A DNA stretch of 25,065 bases, from positions 1-25,065 of the forward strand of contig JAFGSQ010000012.1 in assembly GCA_016934535.1 (NCBI GenBank). Reading direction: 5' to 3'. The notes under the pieces were generated by a model, which saw only the letters and a list, made by a program, of their open reading frames with translations, made no database searches and had not been told where the DNA came from. The position numbers and the translations under genes were made by a program. The stretch is from a candidate division WOR-3 bacterium. Its GTDB lineage: Bacteria > SDB-A. This document shows, one piece after another, positions 17,045 through 24,259 of the stretch (position 1 is the stretch's first letter; the number at the start of each line of letters is the position of its first letter).

Positions 17045-17066
17045 GCGCCGCTTTAGATAGCGGCGC
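17045..17066 (-). terminator. Rho-independent terminator after the Cys-rich gene
   Basis: Perfect 8-bp GC-rich stem GCGCCGCT / AGCGGCGC with a 6-base loop. On the minus strand it is followed by TTTTGCTTTTTT. It lies about 30 bases past the stop of the Cys-rich protein gene and immediately ahead of the cupin ribosome site. Confidence 0.85.
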
Positions 17067-17095
17067 CTGGAAACCGTCGTGCAATTAAATCGCGG

Positions 17096-17422
17096 TCAGT
17101 CCCCGCAATGTCCACTGCCATGACATGGCGAGACCGAGGACTCGCAATGGTTTTCACAGCCTGAATTGCATCCATTCTGGTTTTCTGATCCGTCTTTGCA
17201 TCCTCCGTTCTGACATTCGCCACGGCAATCCTGGCATGTGCTGCCGCATGAACAGCAGTTGTCAGCGCATGTGCCTTCCGAACAGGAACATGATTCGCAA
17301 ATGCATTCCTCGCATACGCATGACTCTGAAGTTGTCTGAGATGATATAAACGCGCCGTACAAAACCGGCAGTGCGAATATCTGACCCGAAGCTATTAGGC
17401 TTATAAATGTTAAGACAAGCAT
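17096..17422 (-). CDS. Small exported Cys-rich protein
   Basis: 108 residues, family not recognised. An N-terminal hydrophobic stretch (1-~27) looks like a signal peptide or membrane anchor, with a possible cleavage site after IFA. The remaining ~75 residues contain 19 cysteines plus many Gly, Ser, Glu and Asn. They start with a dense CVCEECICESCSC run, pass through CADNCCSCGSTCQDC, and end with two His-containing segments near the C-terminus. Such spacing suggests metal binding or disulfide packing, but no known metallothionein or ferredoxin pattern is matched. The start is supported by AAAGGAG 6 bases before the ATG, and a strong terminator follows. It lies behind another small exported Cys-bearing protein. 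Confidence 0.7.
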   Translation of the reverse strand: MLVLTFISLIASGQIFALPVLYGAFISSQTTSESCVCEECICESCSCSEGTCADNCCSCGSTCQDCRGECQNGGCKDGSENQNGCNSGCENHCESSVSPCHGSGHCGD

Positions 17423-17471
17423 TTTATTCTCCTTTATTTTTACGAGGTTTTTACTATGAATTTCGTTTTGT

Positions 17472-17864
17472 TTATTTCAGCCATACGCAGTACATGCTTT
17501 CCAATCTGTTTTGGTTAGTAAATCCCTTTGAAAAAAACCTTTCAAGGCAGTATTTATTTTCGGAATCGAAAATGATTTTGTCTCTGATTTCTAAATTCAT
17601 CCGCGAAAAACCGTCTTTTATTTTTTTCGTCACAAGACCGTCTTTTTTTGCGGATATGAGAGACACAGAGCATTTACAAAAACCGGATTCGGAAACACAT
17701 TTTAAAGATACAATTTTGTTTGAAATACAGCAGGTATGATTTTTTAAAGTTGTTTTCTGATTAACATTTTTTGACCGAGCGTTGCATCTTGCTAATACAG
17801 GAGATGGGAATCCCATTGTAGCGCATAGCAATAATGCTGAAATATTGCTGTGTTTCAATTTCAT
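17472..17864 (-). CDS. Small exported protein with paired cysteines, unknown function
   Basis: 130 residues. A clear signal peptide (about 1-25: basic LKH start, hydrophobic core, SPVLA before the cleavage) supports the minus-strand frame over the competing plus-strand one. The mature part has Cys right after the cleavage, a CC pair near 44, then C, C and CKC, and a lone Cys four residues from the end; it is basic and otherwise featureless. I do not recognise a family. There is no ribosome site, but a TATAAT box ends 6 bases before the ATG, suggesting a leaderless transcript. The downstream neighbour is another Cys-rich exported protein in the same direction, so the two may share a function such as metal or redox handling (inference). 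Confidence 0.6.
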   Translation of the reverse strand: MKLKHSNISALLLCATMGFPSPVLARCNARSKNVNQKTTLKNHTCCISNKIVSLKCVSESGFCKCSVSLISAKKDGLVTKKIKDGFSRMNLEIRDKIIFDSENKYCLERFFSKGFTNQNRLESMYCVWLK

Positions 17865-17870
17865 TTCTTA

Positions 17871-17898
17871 ATTATATCAGAATTAAACCCAAGATCAA
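17871..17898 (-). promoter_or_regulatory. Candidate promoter giving a leaderless mRNA for the 130-residue exported protein
   Basis: Minus strand TTGATC, 16-base spacer, perfect TATAAT, ending 6 bases before the ATG. A start 7 bases past the -10 box would coincide with the A of the ATG at 17864. Confidence 0.5.
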
Positions 17899-17963
17899 AA
17901 AAAGTTTTCAATTACAAATGTATAAAGGAATAATTCAGGAACTGAGAAAGATTTGTTAAAAAT

Positions 17964-18323
17964 TCAGATCAGCCTTTCTTTTATCCATTCATCTTTTCCG
18001 ATTTCTTTCATTTTCATCATGTTCTCAACTGCGGCTTTATGATGAGCCATTCCTGATATCCAATTGACAACCTTTTTGCAAGGGAAATCTCCGCATTCTC
18101 CGCAGAAGTCGAGTTTTTTCCCGTAGAAGCAGCAATTCAGTAGTTCACAGTCTCCCGACCAATGGCATTTGGTTCTGTCAGACCTGCATCCGTCGCAGCC
18201 TATTTTTTCCGTGTCAACATTAATGCTTTTCCAGTATTCAAGTTCTTCGTCCGTCCGGAGATGAATACTGCAGTTCATACAGTCCAGCCCGCAAATTCCG
18301 AGTCTTTCAGCATTTTTCATCAT
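17964..18323 (-). CDS. DUF3795 family Cys-rich protein
   Basis: 119 residues (118 if the second ATG is used; the AAAGAG site suits either). The sequence CGLDCMNCSIHLRTD near the N-terminus, GCDGC in the middle and CCFYGKKLDFCGECGDFPCKK in the second half are the DUF3795 pattern. This is a small cytoplasmic, presumably zinc-binding family of unknown function, common in anaerobes. Twelve cysteines are present. There is no signal peptide, unlike the Cys-bearing proteins downstream. A 52-bp gap separates it from the amidotransferase-like gene upstream. Family assignment is fairly sure; no function is known to me. Confidence 0.85.
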   Translation of the reverse strand: MMKNAERLGICGLDCMNCSIHLRTDEELEYWKSINVDTEKIGCDGCRSDRTKCHWSGDCELLNCCFYGKKLDFCGECGDFPCKKVVNWISGMAHHKAAVENMMKMKEIGKDEWIKERLI

Positions 18324-18375
18324 TGCTCTTTGGTTGATGAAACATTGTCAGTTTTCACTGCAACTCTTTGAATCA

Positions 18376-19203
18376 TTAATTTCCGAGACACCAGTCGGCG
18401 GCGTTTTTCATGAGTTCCCAGTCCGAACCCACGTCGTCGAATTCCTTGAAAAAATCAATGCCGTCCCTGTCGCTGTCCTCTTCCCATTCAGGATGAGGTC
18501 CTGTAAGAAAAACTTTTCCGTTTCCGTATTCACAAGCGATTATTGCGGGACGCTTGTTCAATGAGTAGAAACCTATGATAAAAATATTCTGTCCCGACAA
18601 AGTGTCAGGTTCGAAATAGGGGCCGTTGTAAAACATTAACCATGCAGAGTCATCTAGTGAAGATGTGAATGAAAGTGTAGTGTCTATGTCTATTCTGCAC
18701 ATTCCAATCTCGGGATAAGCGAATATCTCCGGGTTGGGACCGTATCCCGTACCCTTGAACAGTCCGAGTTGGCCGTTTTGTATTACTTTGCCGTCCCAGA
18801 TCTGGGTTTGGCATGCAAAAAGGGCGCCGGCGCAAGTACCTATGTAGCCGCAACCGTTTTCAACTGATTTCCTGATAACGTTTTTTCCTCTGTCGTCGAT
18901 GTCTCTTAAATACGGTCCCGAAGAACCTCCGGGGAAATAAAAAATATCGATGTCTGACACCCTTGAATCGTTGATGTCTTCTGCGTAAATCTTTTTTGTC
19001 TGATAACCCATCCAGCGGAACATTTTTTCAGCAGGGATCACGCACCCCTGTGCTGCTCCTTCCCCCGAGTAGATTCCTATAATCGTTGTACTTTCATCTC
19101 TGGCGGTCGAAGGATTTTGTCCGAGACAACTGATGTTTAAAACAGCCGAAACAAATAACGGGATAAACGCAACAATTTTTATCTTATGCATCCGAACCTT
19201 CAT
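18376..19203 (-). CDS. Exported BPL_N-like / class I glutamine-amidotransferase-fold protein
   Basis: 275 residues from ATG at 19203. This start overlaps the upstream stop as ATGA; a longer frame exists but would run far into the upstream gene. The N-terminus (MHKIKIVAFIPLFVSAVLNISC) is an export signal and may carry a lipid-attachment Cys26, though the lipobox is imperfect. The domain resembles BPL_N (amidotransferase-like N-domain of fungal biotin ligase and bacterial relatives): GIYSGEGAAQGC, FYFPGGSSGPYLRDID, YIGTCAGALFA with nucleophile Cys124, and TGPHPEWEED with His237 and Glu239. The triad thus looks complete. No ligase domain follows. In bacteria these proteins have no settled function; peptidase-like or amidase activity in the periplasm is possible. 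Coupling to the HExxH gene suggests a joint role. Confidence 0.75.
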   Translation of the reverse strand: MKVRMHKIKIVAFIPLFVSAVLNISCLGQNPSTARDESTTIIGIYSGEGAAQGCVIPAEKMFRWMGYQTKKIYAEDINDSRVSDIDIFYFPGGSSGPYLRDIDDRGKNVIRKSVENGCGYIGTCAGALFACQTQIWDGKVIQNGQLGLFKGTGYGPNPEIFAYPEIGMCRIDIDTTLSFTSSLDDSAWLMFYNGPYFEPDTLSGQNIFIIGFYSLNKRPAIIACEYGNGKVFLTGPHPEWEEDSDRDGIDFFKEFDDVGSDWELMKNAADWCLGN

Positions 19204-20606
19204 TTTACAGTGAAGGAAAACCCTGTTCTGGCTTGCAAAGCTGGTTCCAGATATACGTTGCCGGGAATCCAGCCCTCCGATTTTACATCGCACTCCGCGA
19301 ATATTTCAACCCATTCAGTTACAGGGCAGATGACACCGAGCATCAGCGCTCCGCCCGTTTGTGAGCTTTTTGATGAAAATCGCTGATCATCGGGTTGAAG
19401 CCACAAAGATGCAGATGTTGAAAAAGAAAATGATTTTTCACCGACAAAGAACGGATATCTTATCATTTCGAGGGATAAGCCGGGCCAGAACTTGTACCTT
19501 GATGCATAACCCTGAAGCGAAAGAACCAGGTTCGCATTTCCCTGCCGGTAGAAAAGATGAATACCCGTTGCAGTCCCGAAAGAAGTCAAATGATGGGTGA
19601 CGGCGAAATTCCACCAAAACTTTTCGTGAGTGAAAGGATTGTTCGCGCTGAACCTGTCAACTCCGAACATCTGCGGTGAAACAAAATTGAGAAAAATCAA
19701 ACGGCTTTGGAGTCTGAGATAATCAAGCTCTTCACTCGTCAGCTCCGACGGCATAATATAGCGATCAACTCCGACTCCTGAAGGATGTGGCCGTCCGCGC
19801 AATCCTGAAAGATAAGGTTCATCGGGACGGAAAAGGTCGTAGACCCAGGACAGGTAATCACCGCCTATGATGTCCCGTTTCATGATGTCCGCGTCTTCCT
19901 TAAGTGTTTCTTCTTCGATTATTTTGTTCGCCTCATCGTCGGCGCAGAGCATGATATACCAGGCAAGGCTTCCGAGGTTTAGCCACATGTCAGCCAAATC
20001 ATACACCGGCGATCTTCCGCAGAAAAAATTTGATTTCCTCATCTTCAAAGCAAGCTCGATCTGGACTTCTCCGCCGGCTTCGGCAAGCCTGACCATGTCG
20101 GCGGGGTGTTCGTCCTTGAGTCGAATCAGATCTTCATCACGGACGTGGCTGACACTGACAAGTTCTGCGAACGGATTGAGATATATGTCGTTTTGACTCG
20201 ATATTCCCCTTCGGGTGAGAACTGCTCTGTGCCCTTCCTCGTGAGTCCAGCCCCTGAAGGGTGAGACGAGGTCAAACAGTATTATTGATACGCAAAGTCC
20301 GCCGAATCTTTTATTCGATAAGAGGGCTCCAAAACTTTTATCGGACAAATCCGGTTCCCACATCAGTTTCATGGTGTGGTGAATACCTTGTGTGACTCCG
20401 CTCGTAATAGCTATGGACTGTCTAATGCTCGGAAACGAATATCCGTTCTCTGTGTTGAAGGGGACGTCAGCGAGAGTAAATTCGAGAATAACGTAAGGAC
20501 GGGTTGCTCTCAGGTGTATGTCCGGCGGGTAAGGCGGATTCTCGGAAAATGATGCTCCGCTTATCGAGCCGAGAATTATTAAAGAAAATAAAAAATATTT
20601 GTTCAT
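19200..20606 (-). CDS. Exported HExxH-motif protein with beta-rich C-terminus, unknown function
   Basis: 468 residues with an N-terminal signal peptide (1-~21). Residues 122-126 read HEEGH in the context FRGWTHEEGHRAVLTRRG, a zinc-metallopeptidase-type HExxH. A possible third ligand is Glu180 or Glu184 in AGGEVQIELAL, 54-58 residues on. The middle part contains VSVSHVRDEDLIRLKDEHP, WVYDLFRPDEPY and HPSGVGVDRYI, which look conserved in style, and the last ~120 residues are alternating beta strands like a small outer-membrane domain. I cannot name a family. No ribosome site is visible; a weak promoter lies ~100 bases upstream. It is followed, with a 4-base overlap, by the amidotransferase-like exported protein. 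A periplasmic or outer-membrane peptidase is the simplest reading, not proven. Confidence 0.75.
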   Translation of the reverse strand: MNKYFLFSLIILGSISGASFSENPPYPPDIHLRATRPYVILEFTLADVPFNTENGYSFPSIRQSIAITSGVTQGIHHTMKLMWEPDLSDKSFGALLSNKRFGGLCVSIILFDLVSPFRGWTHEEGHRAVLTRRGISSQNDIYLNPFAELVSVSHVRDEDLIRLKDEHPADMVRLAEAGGEVQIELALKMRKSNFFCGRSPVYDLADMWLNLGSLAWYIMLCADDEANKIIEEETLKEDADIMKRDIIGGDYLSWVYDLFRPDEPYLSGLRGRPHPSGVGVDRYIMPSELTSEELDYLRLQSRLIFLNFVSPQMFGVDRFSANNPFTHEKFWWNFAVTHHLTSFGTATGIHLFYRQGNANLVLSLQGYASRYKFWPGLSLEMIRYPFFVGEKSFSFSTSASLWLQPDDQRFSSKSSQTGGALMLGVICPVTEWVEIFAECDVKSEGWIPGNVYLEPALQARTGFSFTVK

Positions 20607-20704
20607 GTTTTTGTCACAAGCGCCGCAGCAACGGATCCAGCCGAAATAAAATCTTCCGACGAACTGAACTTGCCCACGAGTTATTTTACTTCATAATCAA
20701 TTCA

Positions 20705-20733
20705 AGATTAGTCATGCATACTCTCTCAAGCAA
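20705..20733 (-). promoter_or_regulatory. Weak promoter candidate for the HExxH / amidotransferase-like pair
   Basis: Minus strand TTGCTT, 17-base spacer, TAATCT, in the 170-bp gap between the genes ending at 20777 and starting at 20606. It would give a leader near 100 bases. Rest of the gap: no clear hairpin or repeat. Confidence 0.25.
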
Positions 20734-20776
20734 AGAGATAGACGGTATTTTATAGCGCGGGGAGTTTTTAGTCAAA

Positions 20777-21544
20777 CTACTCGGCAACAAAAGACCAGGG
20801 AGTCGAATTCCTTATTTCATAAGTGTCCATGTCTTTTGGCGGTACATGAAGACCGCTCATGCCGTATGTGATTTCGGCTTTGAAAGATGAGATCCTTTGC
20901 CCGCCGAAGAAAGAGTTTTCAAAAAGAAATTCTACATAACCGATGAAAGGTATTTGTCTTTCAAAAAAATGTCCGTCGAGGCTCAAAATCCATCTTACGG
21001 CGGCGTCTTCATCGCTCCTCCATGGAACGTCAAATTTGGAATATTCACTCACGAGGAGAGAATAGGTCTCTCTCTCAATGTAAGGAACCTGAACCGTTCC
21101 GCTGAAAAATCTGCCGGAGTTCGGCGTTTCACTCCGTTGAAGAACCTGCCACGAAGACCAGTTTTTCAAATCGGTGGAATATCTTACGTACACGTCTCCT
21201 TCAAAAGGTTTTGAAGTGTCTCCGCTGTTGAGAATGAATGATTCGGGCTCTGGTTGAATAGTTACCCTGACGGAAACGGCGTAAGGAGGACGCCATGAAA
21301 GTCCCAAAGCGAGAGGAACTGTTTTAATCCAGCTGCTGTATGATGAGGCGGCCTCCCCGTCCCAGCCCAGACCTTCATCTGTCACGTTAAATGCTCCCAA
21401 TTCCGACCAGGAGGCCTTTTCAAGAGCGTCGGTGCTGTCGGTGAAGTCAATTTCAAGAGATTTGTAGTCCAGAATGGACGCGAATGATTGTGAAGCAAAC
21501 ATTACGGAAGTAATTGCAGTAAAAAGAATTTGAAATATTTTCAT
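20777..21544 (-). CDS. Exported beta-rich protein of unknown function
   Basis: 255 residues with a clear signal peptide (1-~23, cleavage after SFA). The mature protein is rich in aromatic residues and beta strands. The segment DVYVRYSTDLKNWSSWQVL resembles strands seen in sialidase-like or carbohydrate-binding sandwich domains, and a second block (VPWRSDEDAAVRWILS, then PFIGYVEFLFENSFFGGQRI) looks like a second sandwich half. No catalytic motif is seen and I do not recognise a family. Start: AAAGGAAATAAA before the ATG. It lies 45 bp after the duplicated helical protein and 170 bp before the HExxH gene, so it could belong with either. A surface or periplasmic binding protein is possible. Confidence 0.7.
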   Translation of the reverse strand: MKIFQILFTAITSVMFASQSFASILDYKSLEIDFTDSTDALEKASWSELGAFNVTDEGLGWDGEAASSYSSWIKTVPLALGLSWRPPYAVSVRVTIQPEPESFILNSGDTSKPFEGDVYVRYSTDLKNWSSWQVLQRSETPNSGRFFSGTVQVPYIERETYSLLVSEYSKFDVPWRSDEDAAVRWILSLDGHFFERQIPFIGYVEFLFENSFFGGQRISSFKAEITYGMSGLHVPPKDMDTYEIRNSTPWSFVAE

Positions 21545-21589
21545 TTTATTTCCTTTCTCTCGCTGTATTATTTGAAAAACTCTGCCATA

Positions 21590-22795
21590 TTACTGAATAA
21601 GTAAATTTTCAAGTGAAGGTTTGACATCTCTTTTAAAATGCGCGGTTTCGGTGAACGAATACAAGCATTGAGATCCAAGTTGTTGTCCCAAATCCATGAA
21701 ATACCTGTCCGGATTCAATCCCGAATTGTGCGCCGCCTTATAAATTATGCCCAGTCTTATCAGGGTGTCTCTGAAATCAATTGTTGCGTCTTCAATTGCC
21801 GCAGCTGTCAGACCGTTCATAAGTAATTCGGGATCTGCGTTCCGCTTTATCAGATATGCCGCTCTCACTGTATATATTGTCACGGAGTTCAATAAAGCAT
21901 TGTGAGTGTGAATTATCTCTTTGATTATATTTCGCTGGTTCCGGTTCATATTTATGAAAGCGGGTATGAGAAAGTCGAGTTTTTCCAACATTGCTTCTTG
22001 ATTGTCAGGTCCGGCAGAATTATTAGCCAATATGTCCGCTTCATCGAAATCCTTGTTTTCCTCGCTCATCAACCTTGACAATTCATTTTCGTAGCATTTT
22101 TCCCGAATATCTTGTTTGTCGCTCAAATCAATCAAGTCGGTAATTCGGGTTTGCGTGTCATTATCAAAAAGTATTTGCAATTTTGATAACAGTTGATTTT
22201 CTTCCGGTTTTTTGACAGTGATGCGTTTAAATCTGTCAGATTTGGAAAAAGTGTTTTTAATATACAGCAGAACATCAAGTTTATTGTATGACAGAATTTC
22301 ATCTATGAAATTGTCCGGAGTCAAACCCGCTTCATGAGCGCTGACATATAGGTGTTCGAGAGATTTTTCCAATTCACGGCCGCTTTCGGAGCTTTTGATG
22401 AATATTGTTGCTGCCGTCAGGGCGTTTTTCAGCCAAGCGGAATCATCCGATGCTTTTATCTTGTCAGCGGCGTAAGCGACGTAAGCCGGCAACGACTGAT
22501 TAATGTTTGCGTGATCTGAAACAAAATTTTTAATTTTTTCTCTTTCATCCAGTTTCAAATCAAAAAACAAGGGCAATAATTCATTTAATTCCTCAAAGAT
22601 TTCATCCTTTAAATTTTTGCCAGTTTTTTTCCTCGCTCGAATGTAGGCGCTTGCCCTTTCTTTCAGGGGTAGTTTTTCCTCAAGTATTATTCGATCCTGC
22701 TCTTTTATAATTTCCTTTGAATTCATATCTTTCTGTTCGTCAAGTTCTTCAAGGCGTTTTAATGTCTTTGTTATATCTTTCACTGTTAAACTCAA
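21590..22795 (-). CDS. Internally duplicated all-helical cytoplasmic protein
   Basis: 401 residues, no signal peptide, strongly charged and helical. It is built from two similar halves with an offset of about 203 residues: LLPLFFDL at 73 matches LIPAFINM at 276, KNALTAAT at 123 matches MNGLTAAA at 326, and SAHEAGLTPDNFIDEI at 152 matches AAHNSGLNPDRYFMDL at 354. Each half also has a run of acidic and lysine-rich helices before the match. The arrangement suggests a helical-repeat (HEAT-like) scaffold from gene duplication; I know of no named family. The TTG start overlaps the upstream stop as TTGA, with AGGAAGGG upstream, so it is coupled to the exported FG-GAP-like protein. Confidence 0.75.
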   Translation of the reverse strand: MSLTVKDITKTLKRLEELDEQKDMNSKEIIKEQDRIILEEKLPLKERASAYIRARKKTGKNLKDEIFEELNELLPLFFDLKLDEREKIKNFVSDHANINQSLPAYVAYAADKIKASDDSAWLKNALTAATIFIKSSESGRELEKSLEHLYVSAHEAGLTPDNFIDEILSYNKLDVLLYIKNTFSKSDRFKRITVKKPEENQLLSKLQILFDNDTQTRITDLIDLSDKQDIREKCYENELSRLMSEENKDFDEADILANNSAGPDNQEAMLEKLDFLIPAFINMNRNQRNIIKEIIHTHNALLNSVTIYTVRAAYLIKRNADPELLMNGLTAAAIEDATIDFRDTLIRLGIIYKAAHNSGLNPDRYFMDLGQQLGSQCLYSFTETAHFKRDVKPSLENLLIQ

Positions 22796-23523
22796 ATAGT
22801 TATCCCTTCCTCAAACTCCCATTCAAACGGTCTGTTCAGACCCCTCAGTGTCTGAATTTCCGGATATGTGATTTTTTTCAATTCAACGGTTTCGACAAGG
22901 CCGTCCTCTGTATGCTCAGTTCTGGTGATGCTGTATTCCTCCTTGAGGAAATCAATATTGTAACAGGTAGATTCCAAAGACGCCCTGTGAGTGCTGGTGT
23001 ATTCACAGGCAATCAGTATGAATTGACCGTTAAGGTAACGAAATTCGTATGTTATCCTCGTCATCCACCAGGTTCCCATGCTCCACCAGGATAAAAAATC
23101 CAGTATCAGTAAGCCGTTATCAATTCTGATGTCTTCAAACGGTTCAGCCATATTGTGGTGCGTACTGCTGATTATGAACGTGTTGTTTCTTTCCTTGAAA
23201 ACATATTTTTCGAGCGTGTTGTCTTTGAAATATACAGCCAATATCCTCGGCTGAAAATGGGAAGTATCGGGATAATATTCATCGTTCGATATTATCTGAA
23301 CGCTGTCCCGGTATTGAAAAACGACGGCAATATCCGCGAATGAATCGCCGTTCAGGTCGCCGGATACAGAATCCAGTACAGACCATCCATCGGGAATTAA
23401 ATCTTTGGCGGAATTGCCCTCTTTTTCAAGAAGCGGATATGTAAAATTCTGTCCCAGAATATATCCCGAAAATAACATTAATGAACATATCAATAAAACA
23501 GTGGTTTTTATTAAACACGACAT
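22792..23523 (-). CDS. Exported protein with an FG-GAP/VCBS-like calcium-loop motif
   Basis: 243 residues. A signal peptide (1-~24, cleavage near ILG) is followed by SGDLNGDSFADIAVVFQ at 54-70. Its Asp56, Asn58, Asp60 and Asp64 match the DxNxDxxxD calcium loop of FG-GAP/VCBS repeats; only one such unit is clear. The rest is beta-rich and aromatic (LDFLSWWSMGTWWMTRITYEF, then LNGQFILIACEYTST). Similar single-copy exported proteins occur in several bacterial phyla without known function. Start: AAAGGAG 10 bases before the ATG, 27 bp after the UDG-like gene. Its stop overlaps the helical protein's start. Confidence 0.7.
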   Translation of the reverse strand: MSCLIKTTVLLICSLMLFSGYILGQNFTYPLLEKEGNSAKDLIPDGWSVLDSVSGDLNGDSFADIAVVFQYRDSVQIISNDEYYPDTSHFQPRILAVYFKDNTLEKYVFKERNNTFIISSTHHNMAEPFEDIRIDNGLLILDFLSWWSMGTWWMTRITYEFRYLNGQFILIACEYTSTHRASLESTCYNIDFLKEEYSITRTEHTEDGLVETVELKKITYPEIQTLRGLNRPFEWEFEEGITI

Positions 23524-23550
23524 AGTGACACGTCTCCTTTTAACTAAGTA

Positions 23551-24153
23551 TTAACTGATTATTACGTATTCCATCGCTTTTTTTATGTCTTCAGCAATCA
23601 TTTTTCTTTTACTTTTTTCAATGTTGAATGAATCACCTGTTTGTGTGTATGATGGAATGTAAAGAACGGAATTTTCAATGTAGTTTCCGGAACGTATTTT
23701 GTAAGTCGAACCGGTCGGTATGACTTTGCGTCCCAAACTTTCTTTCATAATATAGTTTACACATTTGATTGCGAAATCCCCCATGCACATGACGACTTTT
23801 GTGTTCGGAAATTGCTCTAATTCACGGAACAGAATGTTTGAGCAATTATTAAGAGTCTTTGATGAAACGAGATAATCCTTCTTACAGCATTTAATCGCGG
23901 TGGTGAAATAAAAGCCCTTGTCGGTCAGTTCTTTGATTCTTTTTACGGCGTATCCGGCGTCATTGAAAGCCATGCATGTTGTCTTGTCAAAAAATCCTCC
24001 GGAATAATAATAATCCTTTTTATCAGGGGGAGGCGCTTCGGATACAACCACGATGTTAACTTTTGTTGGGTCAATGTTTATTTCAGGAAATATCCATTTA
24101 TGTTCAACGTCGTTACAGGGGAAACTGCATTTTAGATGGCGATTTATTCTCAT
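23551..24153 (-). CDS. Divergent uracil-DNA-glycosylase-fold protein
   Basis: 200 residues. It shows the UDG-superfamily plan: strand plus loop NIVVVSEAPPPDKKDYYYSG (33-52) at the place of GEAPG, then YFTTAIKC (82-89) at the place of NVLKC, KVVMCMGDFAIK (119-130) for the central strand, and IPSYTQTGDSF (166-176) where family 4 has HPS. The HPS histidine is therefore missing. Cys9, Cys13, Cys89 and Cys104 could hold an Fe-S cluster; the Cys89-Cys104 spacing (15) is close to the Cys125-Cys141 spacing (16) of the canonical family-4 enzyme at 10554-11249. The start Met is followed by RINRHLKCSFPCN; no strong ribosome site. A base-excision or DNA-binding role is possible, but glycosylase activity on uracil is uncertain. 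Confidence 0.7.
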   Translation of the reverse strand: MRINRHLKCSFPCNDVEHKWIFPEINIDPTKVNIVVVSEAPPPDKKDYYYSGGFFDKTTCMAFNDAGYAVKRIKELTDKGFYFTTAIKCCKKDYLVSSKTLNNCSNILFRELEQFPNTKVVMCMGDFAIKCVNYIMKESLGRKVIPTGSTYKIRSGNYIENSVLYIPSYTQTGDSFNIEKSKRKMIAEDIKKAMEYVIIS

Positions 24154-24228
24154 CGATATTCTCTACCGTAATATTCTAACAAATATTCCCCCTTAGGATA
24201 CGGTTTTTATTTAATCATAAAATACAAA

Positions 24229-24259
24229 CGATATTTTGAATCTTCGATTCAAAAATCTG
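24229..24259. repeat. Hairpin repeat, copy 1
   Basis: A 31-base imperfect palindrome: outer arm CGAT, bulged A, TTTT; inner arm GAATC; loop TTC; then GATTC, AAAA and ATC. The element is directly followed by ATTCG. It is 100 bp upstream of copy 2 and has the same plan with a different inner stem. Confidence 0.7.

Noticed and set aside
17407-17739. Plus-strand open frame of 110 codons opposite the 130-residue exported protein
   Set aside because: No ribosome site or domain; the minus-strand frame has a textbook signal peptide and a promoter, so this is taken as a shadow.
17877-17963. Terminator after the DUF3795 gene
   Set aside because: Only a 4-bp TCAG/CTGA stem with no T-tract; the gap is better explained by the downstream promoter.
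19204-19293. Longer start for the amidotransferase-like protein (305 residues)
   Set aside because: It would add 30 residues ahead of the signal peptide and overlap the HExxH gene by ~90 bp; the ATGA start at 19203 is far more natural.
20750-20776. Weak GAGT/ACTC hairpin after the exported beta-rich protein
   Set aside because: Arms pair over only 4 bp without a following T-run; not a convincing terminator.
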